A program made the translations under genes and the position numbers. A stretch of DNA of 43,552 nucleotides. It comes from a virus. How positions within the stretch are numbered: the first letter of the stretch is position 1; every line of letters starts with the position of its first letter. The notes below the pieces were generated by a model. It was not told the DNA's origin, did not search any database, and saw nothing but the letters and a program-made list of their open reading frames with translations. Of the stretch, positions 32,602 to 40,879 are shown one piece after another. Where the stretch lies: positions 1 to 43,552 of IMG/VR virus record IMGVR_UViG_3300005264_000012, one strand, 5' to 3'.

Positions 32602-32811
32602 ATGAAGAATATAAATGCAAAAAAGGTGCTTCAATTTAAGGTAGACGAAAGGTTACTACAGGAGACTGTTAATTATTTAGGGACTCGTCCATATATGGAA
32701 ATACATAGGCTTATTATGGCACTACAACAATGTCAGCCCCTCATTGAGAATCCACCTGAAAATACACAAATAGATAAACCTATCAAGAAGGAGGGGCCAG
32801 GTACCAGTTGA
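32602..32811 (+). CDS. Unknown protein, 69 aa
   Basis: Not recognised. 'NAKKVLQFKVDERLLQETVN' and 'RPYMEIHRLIMALQQCQPLI', a helical core followed by a proline-rich polar tail. Sits between the nucleotidyltransferase-like gene and the lysis genes. Confidence 0.6.
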   Translation: MKNINAKKVLQFKVDERLLQETVNYLGTRPYMEIHRLIMALQQCQPLIENPPENTQIDKPIKKEGPGTS

Positions 32812-32844
32812 GAGTGGGTATTAAATTTACAATATTATTTATCA

Positions 32845-33105
32845 ATGGATCAATTGTTTACAGAATTAACACAATATGGGATGAATGGCCTATTCATTGG
32901 TTATCTGATTTATGATTCACAGAGGCGCGAAAAAAGAGCTAATGATCGTATGGATATTGAGAGTAAGCGTAGCAATGAGTACCTTGAAACATTAAGTAAA
33001 ATAACAGGACAACTAGAAAGTTTGTCTCGCAGTAGTCAAAGACAAGAGGTTAAGAATGATAGGGTTTTAGAGAATGTTCGAGATTTTATTAAAACTATAA
33101 AGTGA
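32845..33105 (+). CDS. Holin-like protein of the BhlA/UviB type, 86 aa
   Basis: One N-terminal membrane-associated segment ('QYGMNGLFIGYLIYDSQRRE', about residues 12-31), then a long charged helix ('ESKRSNEYLETLSKITGQLE'), the arrangement of BhlA/UviB-like holin proteins. First of three membrane proteins ahead of or around the endolysin. Overlaps the next gene by four bases. Likely contributes to membrane permeabilisation at lysis. Confidence 0.7.
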   Translation: MDQLFTELTQYGMNGLFIGYLIYDSQRREKRANDRMDIESKRSNEYLETLSKITGQLESLSRSSQRQEVKNDRVLENVRDFIKTIK

Positions 33106-33404
33106 GTATATATGAAATAAATTTAATTAGTTGGATGATTTCTTTGGTCCCTACGTTGTGGGTTCTTTTTTTAATTGTTGGGAGTATATACCGACGATTC
33201 ACCTATACGGGGTTATTGATGTTATTGACCTTTGGAGGTTTCGGGTTATTTTCGTTATCTTCATTGTGTGTGGATATCTGCATGTACTTAAAATTAGATT
33301 TCGGGATGGACTTGAAGCTATTATCAGTGTATAGAAGATTGATTTCGGCATGGGTTACTACTATAATTAGTTCGGTTTATTTATTTATTAAATATTCAAA
33401 ATGA
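33102..33404 (+). CDS. Three-helix membrane protein, putative holin component, 100 aa
   Basis: Three hydrophobic helices: 'WMISLVPTLWVLFLIVGSIY', 'GLLMLLTFGGFGLFSLSSLC' and 'LISAWVTTIISSVYLFIKY'. Start uses an alternate codon (GTG) within the four-base overlap with the previous gene. Placed between the BhlA-like protein and the amidase, it fits a holin or antiholin. No family recognised. Confidence 0.65.
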   Translation: MSIYEINLISWMISLVPTLWVLFLIVGSIYRRFTYTGLLMLLTFGGFGLFSLSSLCVDICMYLKLDFGMDLKLLSVYRRLISAWVTTIISSVYLFIKYSK

Positions 33405-33535
33405 AAAAAGCAGAACGTACAATTGAGGATGCAAGGAAGGCAAAACAGGCAGTTAAGTTCTCAAAAGCCCTATTAAGTGAGTACGCAAAAGCTCAGAAGG
33501 GTGAAGATTTGAAAGGGGGTGATAAAGATGAGTAG
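33401..33535 (+). CDS. Small basic helical protein in the lysis cassette, 44 aa
   Basis: 'KKAERTIEDARKAKQAVKFS' followed by 'KALLSEYAKAQKGEDLKGG'. Starts in an ATGA overlap and ends inside the start of the endolysin gene (8-bp overlap). Its 3' end also supplies the Shine-Dalgarno of the endolysin. Role unknown, possibly a lysis regulator. Confidence 0.6.
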   Translation: MKKAERTIEDARKAKQAVKFSKALLSEYAKAQKGEDLKGGDKDE

Positions 33536-34559
33536 ATTTCCCTATGTATTAGTTGCGGATAAAATTGGTAATATTGGAGGACATGGGTATTTGGATGCAT
33601 CTAGCATTACTGAGCATCATGCAGGAGTTCAAAGAGTGGATGGACAAATTCCCGCCATTGAAATCATGAAAGCTTATTGTTCATACCATAAAGGACATAT
33701 GCCATACCATGTTTTTATTCCGTTTGACAGCAAGGATAAAAATATCTATATATCTCAATGGCTCAACCAGAAGTTGTGGCATAACAATAATGGAGCAGCT
33801 AATGCAGATGCTCTATCTTTATGTGTTGATGGGAACTTTGATGAACAACAGCCATTAAATATCCAATTGGCGAAAATGAAGCAGTTTCTTGATGACATCC
33901 CTAATTGGTTTAAAGATAATGGATGGATACCTGAAATTCATGATATCAATCCTCGTGATAATAAGAAGATGTTGACGTATTGGTTCGGGAAAACAGTTCA
34001 TGTCTTACATTCTCACCAAGAGGTAGGAAAAACTTATACTGCGTGTTGTGGTAAAAATTTAATTCCAAAAATGATTGAATATCGTACCAAGGGGGGTAAG
34101 GTTGATTGGGTATCACCACAAAAACCAGCCTGTGAAGAAAGTCTGAAAAAGTGTAATCTTGAAAAGGAAAAACTAGCCACAAGCTTGAAGAAAGTCAACA
34201 TTGACCTGAAAACTTATAAGGAGGTTAGTTTGAAAAGAAAACAGGAAATAGAGAGGTTAGAGAAGGAAATGCAAGCCATCGTTATTCAAAATGATGTAAT
34301 TGTGGGGGATTTGAGACGTGAAATTAGAGAGGGCGAAATTAAAATTGATTTTCAAGCACTAACTATTGAGAAATTACAAAAAAACAGTACAGCACTGAAA
34401 GAGGCAAATCAGAATCAAGTTGAAAAAATAGAAAGACAGGCAAGTGAGATTACGAAACTAAAAAAGGCATTAAAGAGATGTCAAGACGGGGTGGATTGTG
34501 ATCTTGGTAAATTATTAAAACAATTTGTTAAGTTTATTTTATCAATATTCAAAAAATGA
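33528..34559 (+). CDS. Endolysin: N-acetylmuramoyl-L-alanine amidase with long coiled coil
   Basis: 343 aa. Residues 1-200 form an amidase_2/PGRP domain: 'SSITEHHAGVQ' (His30/31), 'HMPYHVFIP' (Tyr60-His61), 'ALSLCVDGNF' and 'HSHQEVGKTYTACCGKN' (zinc ligands His163 and Cys173 or 174). It cuts the bond between muramic acid and L-Ala. Residues about 205-320 are a continuous coiled coil and the end is hydrophobic-basic ('LLKQFVKFILSIFKK'), unusual for an endolysin and possibly a wall- or membrane-binding device. ATG at 33528 is supported by AAAGGGGGTGAT upstream; a GTG at 33519 is an alternative. Confidence 0.88.
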   Translation: MSRFPYVLVADKIGNIGGHGYLDASSITEHHAGVQRVDGQIPAIEIMKAYCSYHKGHMPYHVFIPFDSKDKNIYISQWLNQKLWHNNNGAANADALSLCVDGNFDEQQPLNIQLAKMKQFLDDIPNWFKDNGWIPEIHDINPRDNKKMLTYWFGKTVHVLHSHQEVGKTYTACCGKNLIPKMIEYRTKGGKVDWVSPQKPACEESLKKCNLEKEKLATSLKKVNIDLKTYKEVSLKRKQEIERLEKEMQAIVIQNDVIVGDLRREIREGEIKIDFQALTIEKLQKNSTALKEANQNQVEKIERQASEITKLKKALKRCQDGVDCDLGKLLKQFVKFILSIFKK

Positions 34560-34786
34560 CAGACGTAAGAATGGTGCAAGAAAGGGACACGCGAATTATC
34601 AAAAAGGAGGATGTGAAGATTGGGGGATATTTAATCTCATCTGCAAGTATTACAGCAATACTTGTTATGCTATTTCCCAGATTAGATCAGGAAGTTGTTG
34701 GTTTAATGGCAATTGCTATGCCTGGACTAATTAATATCCTGTTGATATTGGGTAAAAGATTGTTGGCGAAATATGATTTAGTATAG
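34556..34786 (+). CDS. Holin, two membrane helices, 76 aa
   Basis: Basic N-terminus, then helices 'GGYLISSASITAILVMLF' and 'GLMAIAMPGLINILLILG', ending with a charged tail ('KRLLAKYDLV'): the size and topology of many small holins. Directly follows the endolysin with a four-base overlap. Probably the pore former for release of the amidase. Confidence 0.78.
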   Translation: MTDVRMVQERDTRIIKKEDVKIGGYLISSASITAILVMLFPRLDQEVVGLMAIAMPGLINILLILGKRLLAKYDLV

Positions 34787-34859
34787 AGGATAGACTTGAT
34801 AGGAAGGCAAAACGATTGGGCTATCAAAATATTAAGAAGTAATTTAAAAGAATTTTGAA

Positions 34860-35816
34860 ATGGCTACACAACAGCTACCAAAAGAGGTCCGTGGGGGAAT
34901 GCGTAGAATGATGATGGCTATTGATAGTATATACGAACATCTGACAGATGATTTATTAAAAGTTATTATTAAAATCAAATCTGAGGCTGATTTAGAATTC
35001 TATAAACCCGAACTTCACTCAATTATTACACAAGCTGGTAAGGACACAGAATATTATATTGGCACATATTCTAAGTTTAGTGCGGATTTGGCTTTGACAC
35101 GGAATTTAAGAGATTTCAAACAACTTCGAATTGATACAAAATTACCCGATTCATGGGGAGATTATCTAAAAATAATGAATAATATGGTCCGTAGGGATAT
35201 GACATATTATACATTGCATCGGTGGAACGATGGGAAAAACTTGACTGATAGAATCAAAACCATTATTCACGGAACTGAACAAACCGTTGAAAGTTTGATC
35301 AAGTTGGGGATAAGTGAGGGTGAAGATGCAATATCGCTTGCTAAGAGGATTGCACAATATATTCATCCTGATAGACGAAGTAAGGTGGTAGCTCCATGGT
35401 CAATTATACGAAGAGAGAAAGGTTTACCAGTATCTTTTGTGCCTAAGAAGGTTCCTGCGGGGGCGGTAGATTTTAATGCTTATAGAATAGCTAGAACAGA
35501 AGTTGCTCAACATTACCGCTGGATGACTATTGATTCTTCAAAGAATTTGGATTTTGTAGTGGGTTGGCAATGGATGTTGAGTGGTTCTCATCCTGTTCCT
35601 GACATTTGTGATGATTGGGCTGGGTATGATGAGGGATATGGACCAGGGGTCTATACTGACCCAATAGCAATCTCACTGTTAGGCCATCCTTTTTGTCTAT
35701 GTTTTGTTCAAACAATAACGGCATTTCATAGACAATTTAAAGAATTTTATAAAAAAGCTAGAGAGGAAATGAATCTTTCGGATGGGGTTTGGGGTGCGAT
35801 TGGATACAACAGTTGA
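34860..35816 (+). CDS. MuF-like minor head protein
   Basis: 318 aa. The C-terminal part carries the MuF/SPP1 gp7 signature: 'AYRIARTEVAQHYRWMTID' followed by 'GWQWMLSGSHPVPDICDDWA' and 'LGHPFCLCFVQ', including the HPxCxC motif. Minor capsid proteins of this family associate with the portal and enter the prohead. Normally the gene follows the portal; here about 7 kb of fibre and lysis genes lie between. A 73-bp gap upstream holds a 7-bp inverted repeat (TTGATAG at 34796, CTATCAA at 34821). Confidence 0.9.
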   Translation: MATQQLPKEVRGGMRRMMMAIDSIYEHLTDDLLKVIIKIKSEADLEFYKPELHSIITQAGKDTEYYIGTYSKFSADLALTRNLRDFKQLRIDTKLPDSWGDYLKIMNNMVRRDMTYYTLHRWNDGKNLTDRIKTIIHGTEQTVESLIKLGISEGEDAISLAKRIAQYIHPDRRSKVVAPWSIIRREKGLPVSFVPKKVPAGAVDFNAYRIARTEVAQHYRWMTIDSSKNLDFVVGWQWMLSGSHPVPDICDDWAGYDEGYGPGVYTDPIAISLLGHPFCLCFVQTITAFHRQFKEFYKKAREEMNLSDGVWGAIGYNS

Positions 35817-35841
35817 AAAGAAGACCAATATCTGATATATT
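35813..35841 (+). promoter_or_regulatory. Possible promoter before the head genes (TTGAAA-17-TATATT)
   Basis: TTGAAA at 35813-35818, 17-bp spacer, TATATT at 35836-35841, overlapping the end of the MuF gene and 33 bp before the ATG at 35875. The same -10-to-ATG spacing as P1/P2 supports it. It lacks the CCCC element and the inverted repeat of the early promoters. Confidence 0.55.
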
Positions 35842-35874
35842 AAGTCAAATAATCTAATTATCTAAACCTCAATA

Positions 35875-36177
35875 ATGACGGAAACAATCAAATGTCTTAA
35901 GGGTGGGTGTGTAAGAATTGTTGCACATAAAAATGGAAAGTTGATCAGTATGAAGAGAGGGGATCACCACTTTCAAATGTTAGGTAATAATTATTCATTA
36001 ATTGCAACATGCCCTGACAAAGAATGTGCCACAAGGACAAGTATAATAATGAAGGATGGGAAGTTGAATAGTGATGATTTAGAGGTTAATCCATTAAATA
36101 AAATTAGTAAAAAGAAAGATGGAGAAGCAGAAAAACCTAAAGGTGGAGAATCGAAAGGGGAAGGCGGAAAATCCTAA
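35875..36177 (+). CDS. Small four-Cys protein in the head cluster, 100 aa
   Basis: Cys at 7, 12, 46 and 51 ('IKCLKGGCVRI', 'ATCPDKECATR') could bind zinc. The last 30 residues are low-complexity and lysine/glycine-rich. Lies between the MuF gene and the scaffold gene, and overlaps the next gene by 59 bp in another frame. No family recognised. Confidence 0.65.
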   Translation: MTETIKCLKGGCVRIVAHKNGKLISMKRGDHHFQMLGNNYSLIATCPDKECATRTSIIMKDGKLNSDDLEVNPLNKISKKKDGEAEKPKGGESKGEGGKS

Positions 36178-36505
36178 AAAGACAGAACCAAAGAAAAAAA
36201 ACCCTAAGGTTGGCGTAAAAATCACACTCAAGAAAACAAAGATTAAGAAAGTTAAAGCTGAATCGGTTCCAAAGCCAACTTATGATACAATAGGTATTGA
36301 AAAGAAGCTGAATTTGAATCAATTTAGAGGTAGGATCGTAACAATGGCAGAAGACCTTGTTGTTCCTGATTACATTAAGTTGGTTAAGTTAGATAAATTG
36401 CAAAGTTCAAAAGCTTGTTTTGATGAGTTAAAGAGGCGTGGATTTAGCGCAGAATTATCAAAACTTGGTGTTGAAATAGTAAAAAATAATGAGCAAAAAA
36501 AATAA
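36119..36505 (+). CDS. Lysine-rich unknown head-region protein, 128 aa
   Basis: Very basic N-terminal 50 residues ('KKTEPKKKNPKVGVKITLKK') and a folded C-terminal half ('DYIKLVKLDKLQSSKACFDE', 'LKRRGFSAELSKLGVEIVKN'). The long overlap with the previous gene is odd, and both overlapping tails are Lys-rich. A shift in the A-rich overlap could fuse the two, but independent initiation at 36119 is the simpler reading. Confidence 0.55.
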   Translation: MEKQKNLKVENRKGKAENPKKTEPKKKNPKVGVKITLKKTKIKKVKAESVPKPTYDTIGIEKKLNLNQFRGRIVTMAEDLVVPDYIKLVKLDKLQSSKACFDELKRRGFSAELSKLGVEIVKNNEQKK

Positions 36506-37595
36506 GGAGAACCTAGAATCAGCATATTTCTATAGTGAGGAACCTGTAACAATATCAGAGCAAGTGGATAGGGATGAAATTGATATCAAGTTAGCAAAAG
36601 ATGTTGATGTTGAGAAATTGATAGAAGGTGACAAAGATCCCATGTTTGTTACGGCAGAGGCGATGAATGAATTTATTACTGGGAATCGGAATCATTTTGA
36701 TGCTACAATACTTGAGGATGTTAAAAACCAAGTATTAGCTAAGAAACCAAACTTGTACCAAGGGCATATAAAAGATGAGGATGAATCCACAAGGACTCCT
36801 GATCCGAAGGTTATTTGGATTGGGGCAGGATTGAAAAAAATAAAAGGGAAGCAACGGTTGTTCACAAAAGGGTATGTATTACCAACAGCAAGAAAGTTAA
36901 GAACCTATCTAAAAAAGGCAAATGCATCGGGAAAGGATTTCCCTGTTTCAGTTTACGGGAAAGCCGCAATTAAATATGATCCGATAAAAAAAATAAACCA
37001 AGTTAAAAAGTTTGTTGTCCAGAGTATTGATTGGGCCAGAGAATTTAATGAGGGAATACAGCATAAAGCTGGTCTTATGTATCTCACATCGGAGATGAAA
37101 CAATCTGATGACATATCTAATATTAGTGATGATGAAACTATGGATTATACCAAAGTGACTTTGAAGGAAATAAAGGACAATAAACCTGAGATCCTTGAAG
37201 AGGTCAAAACAGCGGAAGTTGAAAGGATTGCCGAAATGTTAAAAGTGGAGCCAAAAAATCTTGATAAAACCATCAAGGAAATGGTTAAGGCAAATAAGGA
37301 ATATGAAGCAAAAATAAAAGAATTTGAGATTAAAGCATCTCATAGGGTTGCTGAAATGTTCGTTGACGCAAAAGTTAAAAAGAAAGCAATTAACCAAGTC
37401 GTAAAAACATTGGTTATTTCAGAGATGGGCAATCTAGAAGACAGAAGTGATGAAGGTGTACAGGCGCATGTTGATAAAGTTCTTGAGACAGAAGAGGTAA
37501 AAACCTTACTAAAGGAGCAAAAGGACTCCACAATCATTTCACCGCCAAGGGAAGCTGGTAAAAGCGGAGGCTCAGGAGTGATCGAGATATCTTAA
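36489..37595 (+). CDS. Scaffold protein with probable prohead-protease-like N-terminus
   Basis: 368 aa just before the decoration and capsid genes. Residues about 55-190 resemble the prohead protease/scaffold fold ('YQGHIKDEDESTRTPDPKVI', 'RLFTKGYVLPTARKLRTYLK', 'FPVSVYGKAAIKYDP'). Residues about 220-360 are a charged coiled coil ('VKTAEVERIAEMLKVEPKNL'), as expected for a scaffold. A His near 74 and Ser/Val around 164 could belong to a serine-protease site, but I cannot assign a triad with confidence. Its likely job is to direct assembly of the major capsid protein and, if active, to cleave itself. Confidence 0.75.
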   Translation: MSKKNKENLESAYFYSEEPVTISEQVDRDEIDIKLAKDVDVEKLIEGDKDPMFVTAEAMNEFITGNRNHFDATILEDVKNQVLAKKPNLYQGHIKDEDESTRTPDPKVIWIGAGLKKIKGKQRLFTKGYVLPTARKLRTYLKKANASGKDFPVSVYGKAAIKYDPIKKINQVKKFVVQSIDWAREFNEGIQHKAGLMYLTSEMKQSDDISNISDDETMDYTKVTLKEIKDNKPEILEEVKTAEVERIAEMLKVEPKNLDKTIKEMVKANKEYEAKIKEFEIKASHRVAEMFVDAKVKKKAINQVVKTLVISEMGNLEDRSDEGVQAHVDKVLETEEVKTLLKEQKDSTIISPPREAGKSGGSGVIEIS

Positions 37596-37614
37596 TTTAT
37601 TTGGAGGATATATC

Positions 37615-37953
37615 ATGGCCAAGAATCATGAGATAAGTGACGGTCGTACCGTTCAAATTACTCTTTTGACTACAAAAGAAAAGGGTGATCCTCATTATCT
37701 AGAGGGCTTCCACGGAGTGGTTCAAGAAGATGGATCTTCTGGGGATAGCATTTCTTTGGATATTGGGACAAGAGAATGGCAGGTTAATGTTGGTTCATTG
37801 ACTGCAGCAAAGGGTGATGTTTTATATATTGATACTGATGGTGCCCTGACAAATACGGACACCGACAGATCATTTGGTAAGGTGTCACAGGCAAAGGATA
37901 GCAATAATGTCGCACTTGTTATTTTACTTCCACAGGAAGTAGATGCATCTTAA
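37615..37953 (+). CDS. Capsid decoration (DUF2190-like) protein, 112 aa
   Basis: Small beta-rich protein: 'NHEISDGRTVQITLLTTKEK', 'AKGDVLYIDTDGALTNTDTD' and 'FGKVSQAKDSNNVALVILLP', the pattern of DUF2190/cement proteins that stabilise HK97-type heads. It has one of the clearest ribosome sites in the genome (GGAGG nine bases before the ATG), fitting a highly expressed virion protein encoded right before the major capsid gene. Confidence 0.83.
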   Translation: MAKNHEISDGRTVQITLLTTKEKGDPHYLEGFHGVVQEDGSSGDSISLDIGTREWQVNVGSLTAAKGDVLYIDTDGALTNTDTDRSFGKVSQAKDSNNVALVILLPQEVDAS

Positions 37954-37976
37954 CTTTATTTTATTGAGTAAAAATT

Positions 37977-39023
37977 ATGGAATTTGATGAATTAGAACAG
38001 TCAGTTTCGAACGCTCAAGAAGTAGCGATGCAAAAAGTATCTGAGATGACAGATTCAAATGATATTAAAATCAATTGGGGAAAGGATCTTAGAGAAGGCA
38101 AAACTACTCTTAAAGAGAGTATTACTACCTCTGATGGCGGAAAAGACTATGTTCAAAAAATAACCTACGATGCATATCGTGGGCGAGAGAATGTGAATTT
38201 AGTATATAAGAATTTATATACAACTCAGATTGATGCTACGTTTCCTGAATTAATTACTGCGAAAGAAATGGGGCCTGTACAGGTTGTATTCCTTCGAGTA
38301 ACTGAGGGTGGGTCAGTTAAATTTGGTACACTAAAAGCAGGGGAAGAGGCAGTTGTTAGATTCTATACATATGCATCAGGAATTGAAATCACTGATAATA
38401 TGATTGAGTATAACAAAACTTGGGAGATTTCAGATGTTGCAGTTGCATTTGGGGAGGCTTATAACCACCTTTTAAATCATTTGCATATGGACCCAATAAT
38501 CAATGGTACTTACACAACGACTGGTGGGGGATTGGCAGCTCAAAAAGCGGCACAAGAGGATGCGGATAGTCCTGTAGCTCAGTTGGTGGCTTTTGATACT
38601 GATCTTGAAACGACTCTAAGAAATGCAATGACAATTTTACCGAAAGGTTCTGCGGTGATTGCTAATTCTGCTGATAAGTTTATTCTTGAAGATGCAATTT
38701 TTGGCTCACTTTATAGTGATAATGTGACTCCAACGGTTGTTCAAAGATCTCTTTCACCAGAGGACTTCATTTATTATGATGGAGAGACTGTGAAAGTTGG
38801 TGATAAAGAATATGAGTATGGCGGAGTTGCTTCTGGTTTCATTTATATGTTAGTTCCTAAAAGACAGCTCCAAGAGAAGATCAAGCATGACTTGAGGCTT
38901 GAAGCTTTAAGTGCGGAACCACGTAGATTGATCGCAGGTGGTCAAGTAGGTGTTACCCGAAGGGCAACTTACTACAAGTTGGGTGGTAAATATGGAGTAA
39001 TCAAGGTTGATATTGCTGCATAG
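37977..39023 (+). CDS. Major capsid protein (HK97-like fold)
   Basis: 348 aa. Order decoration-capsid-terminator and the composition fit the major capsid protein. 'TTQIDATFPELITAKEMGPV' (the start of the mature core), 'VRFYTYASGIEITDNMIEYN', 'VAFGEAYNHLLNHLHMDPII', 'AVIANSADKFILEDAIFG' and a beta-rich C-terminus ('VGVTRRATYYKLGGKYGVIK') match the HK97-like A- and P-domain layout. The first 60 or so residues may be a delta region removed or reordered on maturation. Followed at once by a terminator-like hairpin, which helps set its high expression. Confidence 0.87.
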   Translation: MEFDELEQSVSNAQEVAMQKVSEMTDSNDIKINWGKDLREGKTTLKESITTSDGGKDYVQKITYDAYRGRENVNLVYKNLYTTQIDATFPELITAKEMGPVQVVFLRVTEGGSVKFGTLKAGEEAVVRFYTYASGIEITDNMIEYNKTWEISDVAVAFGEAYNHLLNHLHMDPIINGTYTTTGGGLAAQKAAQEDADSPVAQLVAFDTDLETTLRNAMTILPKGSAVIANSADKFILEDAIFGSLYSDNVTPTVVQRSLSPEDFIYYDGETVKVGDKEYEYGGVASGFIYMLVPKRQLQEKIKHDLRLEALSAEPRRLIAGGQVGVTRRATYYKLGGKYGVIKVDIAA

Positions 39024-39045
39024 TAGTGAATATGGCTTTCATAAT

Positions 39046-39075
39046 AGGGGTAGCTCATTTATGGGTTACCCTTTT
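39046..39075 (+). terminator. Terminator-like hairpin after the capsid gene
   Basis: GGGTAGCTC (39048-39056), loop of six, GGGTTACCC (39063-39071) and TTTT. The stem extends by A-U and G-U pairs at the base. Likely a partial terminator that raises capsid relative to downstream genes. Confidence 0.8.
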
Positions 39076-39093
39076 AACTAATTAGAAAAAAAT

Positions 39094-39189
39094 ATGGCAA
39101 AGAAAGAAACAAAAAAGATTAAAAAAGGGAAAGATGAGATTCGAGTAACTGATCCTCTTACTGGGGAAGTGACTGCAACCAAAGGATAA
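39094..39189 (+). CDS. 31-aa basic peptide
   Basis: 'AKKETKKIKKGKDEIRVTDP' followed by 'LTGEVTATKG'. Lies between the capsid terminator and the glycosyltransferase gene, with an A-rich leader. Similar short Lys-rich ORFs follow capsid genes in some phages. Not recognised. Confidence 0.5.
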   Translation: MAKKETKKIKKGKDEIRVTDPLTGEVTATKG

Positions 39190-39209
39190 ATAAATTAATA
39201 TAAAATATC

Positions 39210-40331
39210 GTGAAAGATATCATTGTTAATTGGTATGGAACACCTTCTCAAGGGCAAGGCTATTCGGGGCAGAATGAATTATTAGCAATAGCACTGGATC
39301 ATATAGAAGGATTTGATGTTCATTTCATTTCGCCATCAAAGGTTATTATGAAGAACTTAACCTCTGATGGAAAAAGATTAATTAATAAATCATTTGTATA
39401 TGGAGATGTAGGTATAACATTGGGTTTTCCCAATTCCTTTTCATCTATAATCAATCGACATAAAATAGGTTTCACGATGTTTGAGACGGATAAATTACCA
39501 AATGGTGTTAATTCTGGACAGCCGAATGAATGGTCTGGTATTACAGGACGAGCATCTGACATGTGCAACCTTATGGATGAGTTGTGGGTTCCATGCCAAC
39601 ATAATGTTGACTTGTTTAAAAGAGAAGGAGTCAAAATGCCAATTAAAAAAATGAACCTGGGTTATGATATTCGAATGTATCAAGATGAAAGTGAACGTAG
39701 AGCTAAAACACGGAAAAACCGTCCTTTTACATTTCTTATGACAGGGACATTGACAAGTAGAAAAAACCCGGGATATGTTATAGCAGCATTTATGGAATTA
39801 TTCATGAATGAAGGTCCTGAAAAGGTTAAGTTAATATTGAAAACAACTAGTGGAACATTGAGCCACTTTATTTTTCCAAAGGGGATTAATATTGAAGTGA
39901 TTGATAAATATGTAACCTCACAAGAGATGAATAGATTGTATGCAGAATCAGATTGCTTCGTTTTTCCTTCAAGAGGAGAGGGATATGGAGTTCCTCCCGT
40001 AGAGGCGATGGCAACAGGCTTACCAGCGATTATTGCAGACAATACAGGGATGAGTGAATTTGCTAATGATGAATATAACTACCCGATAAGAAAACATAAT
40101 AAAGTTCCAAGTGGTAGATTTCCTCAAAATTGGGGTGATGTTGGAAGTTGGTATGATCCAGACTTTAAGGAATTAAAGCAATTGATGAAACATGTTTATA
40201 ATAATCAAAAGGAAGGGATAGACAAGGGGATGAAAGCTGCAAAATGGGTTAGGGCTAATTATACAATGGAGAATACGGCCCGAAAAATGGCTAAAGATAT
40301 TCGTTTATTAATAGAAAAAAATGACCAATGA
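39210..40331 (+). CDS. GT-B glycosyltransferase (GT4-like) in the head gene cluster
   Basis: 373 aa, GTG start after a short A/T leader. The C-terminal half has the GT4/GT1 signature: 'TFLMTGTLTSRKNPGYVIAA' (donor-domain start) and 'SRGEGYGVPPVEAMATGLPA' (about residues 254-273), the E-x7-E nucleotide-sugar motif. The N-terminal half is an acceptor domain ('TPSQGQGYSGQNELLAIALD'). Lying between the major capsid gene and the connector genes, it is co-transcribed with virion proteins. It could glycosylate capsid or fibre subunits, or host surface polymers (inference). Overlaps the connector gene by 11 bp. Confidence 0.9.
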   Translation: MKDIIVNWYGTPSQGQGYSGQNELLAIALDHIEGFDVHFISPSKVIMKNLTSDGKRLINKSFVYGDVGITLGFPNSFSSIINRHKIGFTMFETDKLPNGVNSGQPNEWSGITGRASDMCNLMDELWVPCQHNVDLFKREGVKMPIKKMNLGYDIRMYQDESERRAKTRKNRPFTFLMTGTLTSRKNPGYVIAAFMELFMNEGPEKVKLILKTTSGTLSHFIFPKGINIEVIDKYVTSQEMNRLYAESDCFVFPSRGEGYGVPPVEAMATGLPAIIADNTGMSEFANDEYNYPIRKHNKVPSGRFPQNWGDVGSWYDPDFKELKQLMKHVYNNQKEGIDKGMKAAKWVRANYTMENTARKMAKDIRLLIEKNDQ

Positions 40332-40878
40332 AGAGAAAGTTAGAAATGCCATAGGAGACCCCAAAAAATATAGTGAAGATAATTACATTGCAGATGGTAC
40401 TACAAAGAGATTTAGACTTTCACATCATAGGGTGGATGTATCTACTATTAAAGTTTTTGTAGAAGATACTGAAACAATAGATTTCACCTCAACGGAAGAG
40501 GGGATTATTACTTTCGACACGGCCCCTAATACTGGAAATCAGGTCTTTGTTGAATATAAGTTTTCCGCATTTACGGATACTGAAGTTACTGATTTCATTA
40601 ATACTTATGGGGGTACTAAAATGGCTAGCATTAAGCTCGTGGAAAGCTTGATGGCTGATACTTCAAGAAGGTTCGATTATAGTACTGGAATGGAGGATAT
40701 GAAACCGTCCCAGATCTTTGGTCAATTAAAGAAATTAAGGGATGTTCTGGTTGAAAGTTCAGAAGATATTGCTAATTATGGGAATGCCAGGACTATTGAA
40801 ATGATTTCGGGATATAAGGTGGATGATGACATGCCAGAATATGAGGAGCCATATAATCCACGCTTTACGAATTATTAA
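40321..40878 (+). CDS. Head-tail connector (adaptor), 185 aa
   Basis: First of four small genes between capsid and tail tube, the invariant place of adaptor, stopper, completion and terminator proteins. The N-terminal part is beta-rich ('TTKRFRLSHHRVDVSTIKVF'), then a helical gp6/gp15-like region ('DTEVTDFINTYGGTKMASIK', 'QIFGQLKKLRDVLVESSED'). Binds the portal ring to seal the head. Confidence 0.75.
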   Translation: MTNEEKVRNAIGDPKKYSEDNYIADGTTKRFRLSHHRVDVSTIKVFVEDTETIDFTSTEEGIITFDTAPNTGNQVFVEYKFSAFTDTEVTDFINTYGGTKMASIKLVESLMADTSRRFDYSTGMEDMKPSQIFGQLKKLRDVLVESSEDIANYGNARTIEMISGYKVDDDMPEYEEPYNPRFTNY

Positions 40879-40879
40879 G

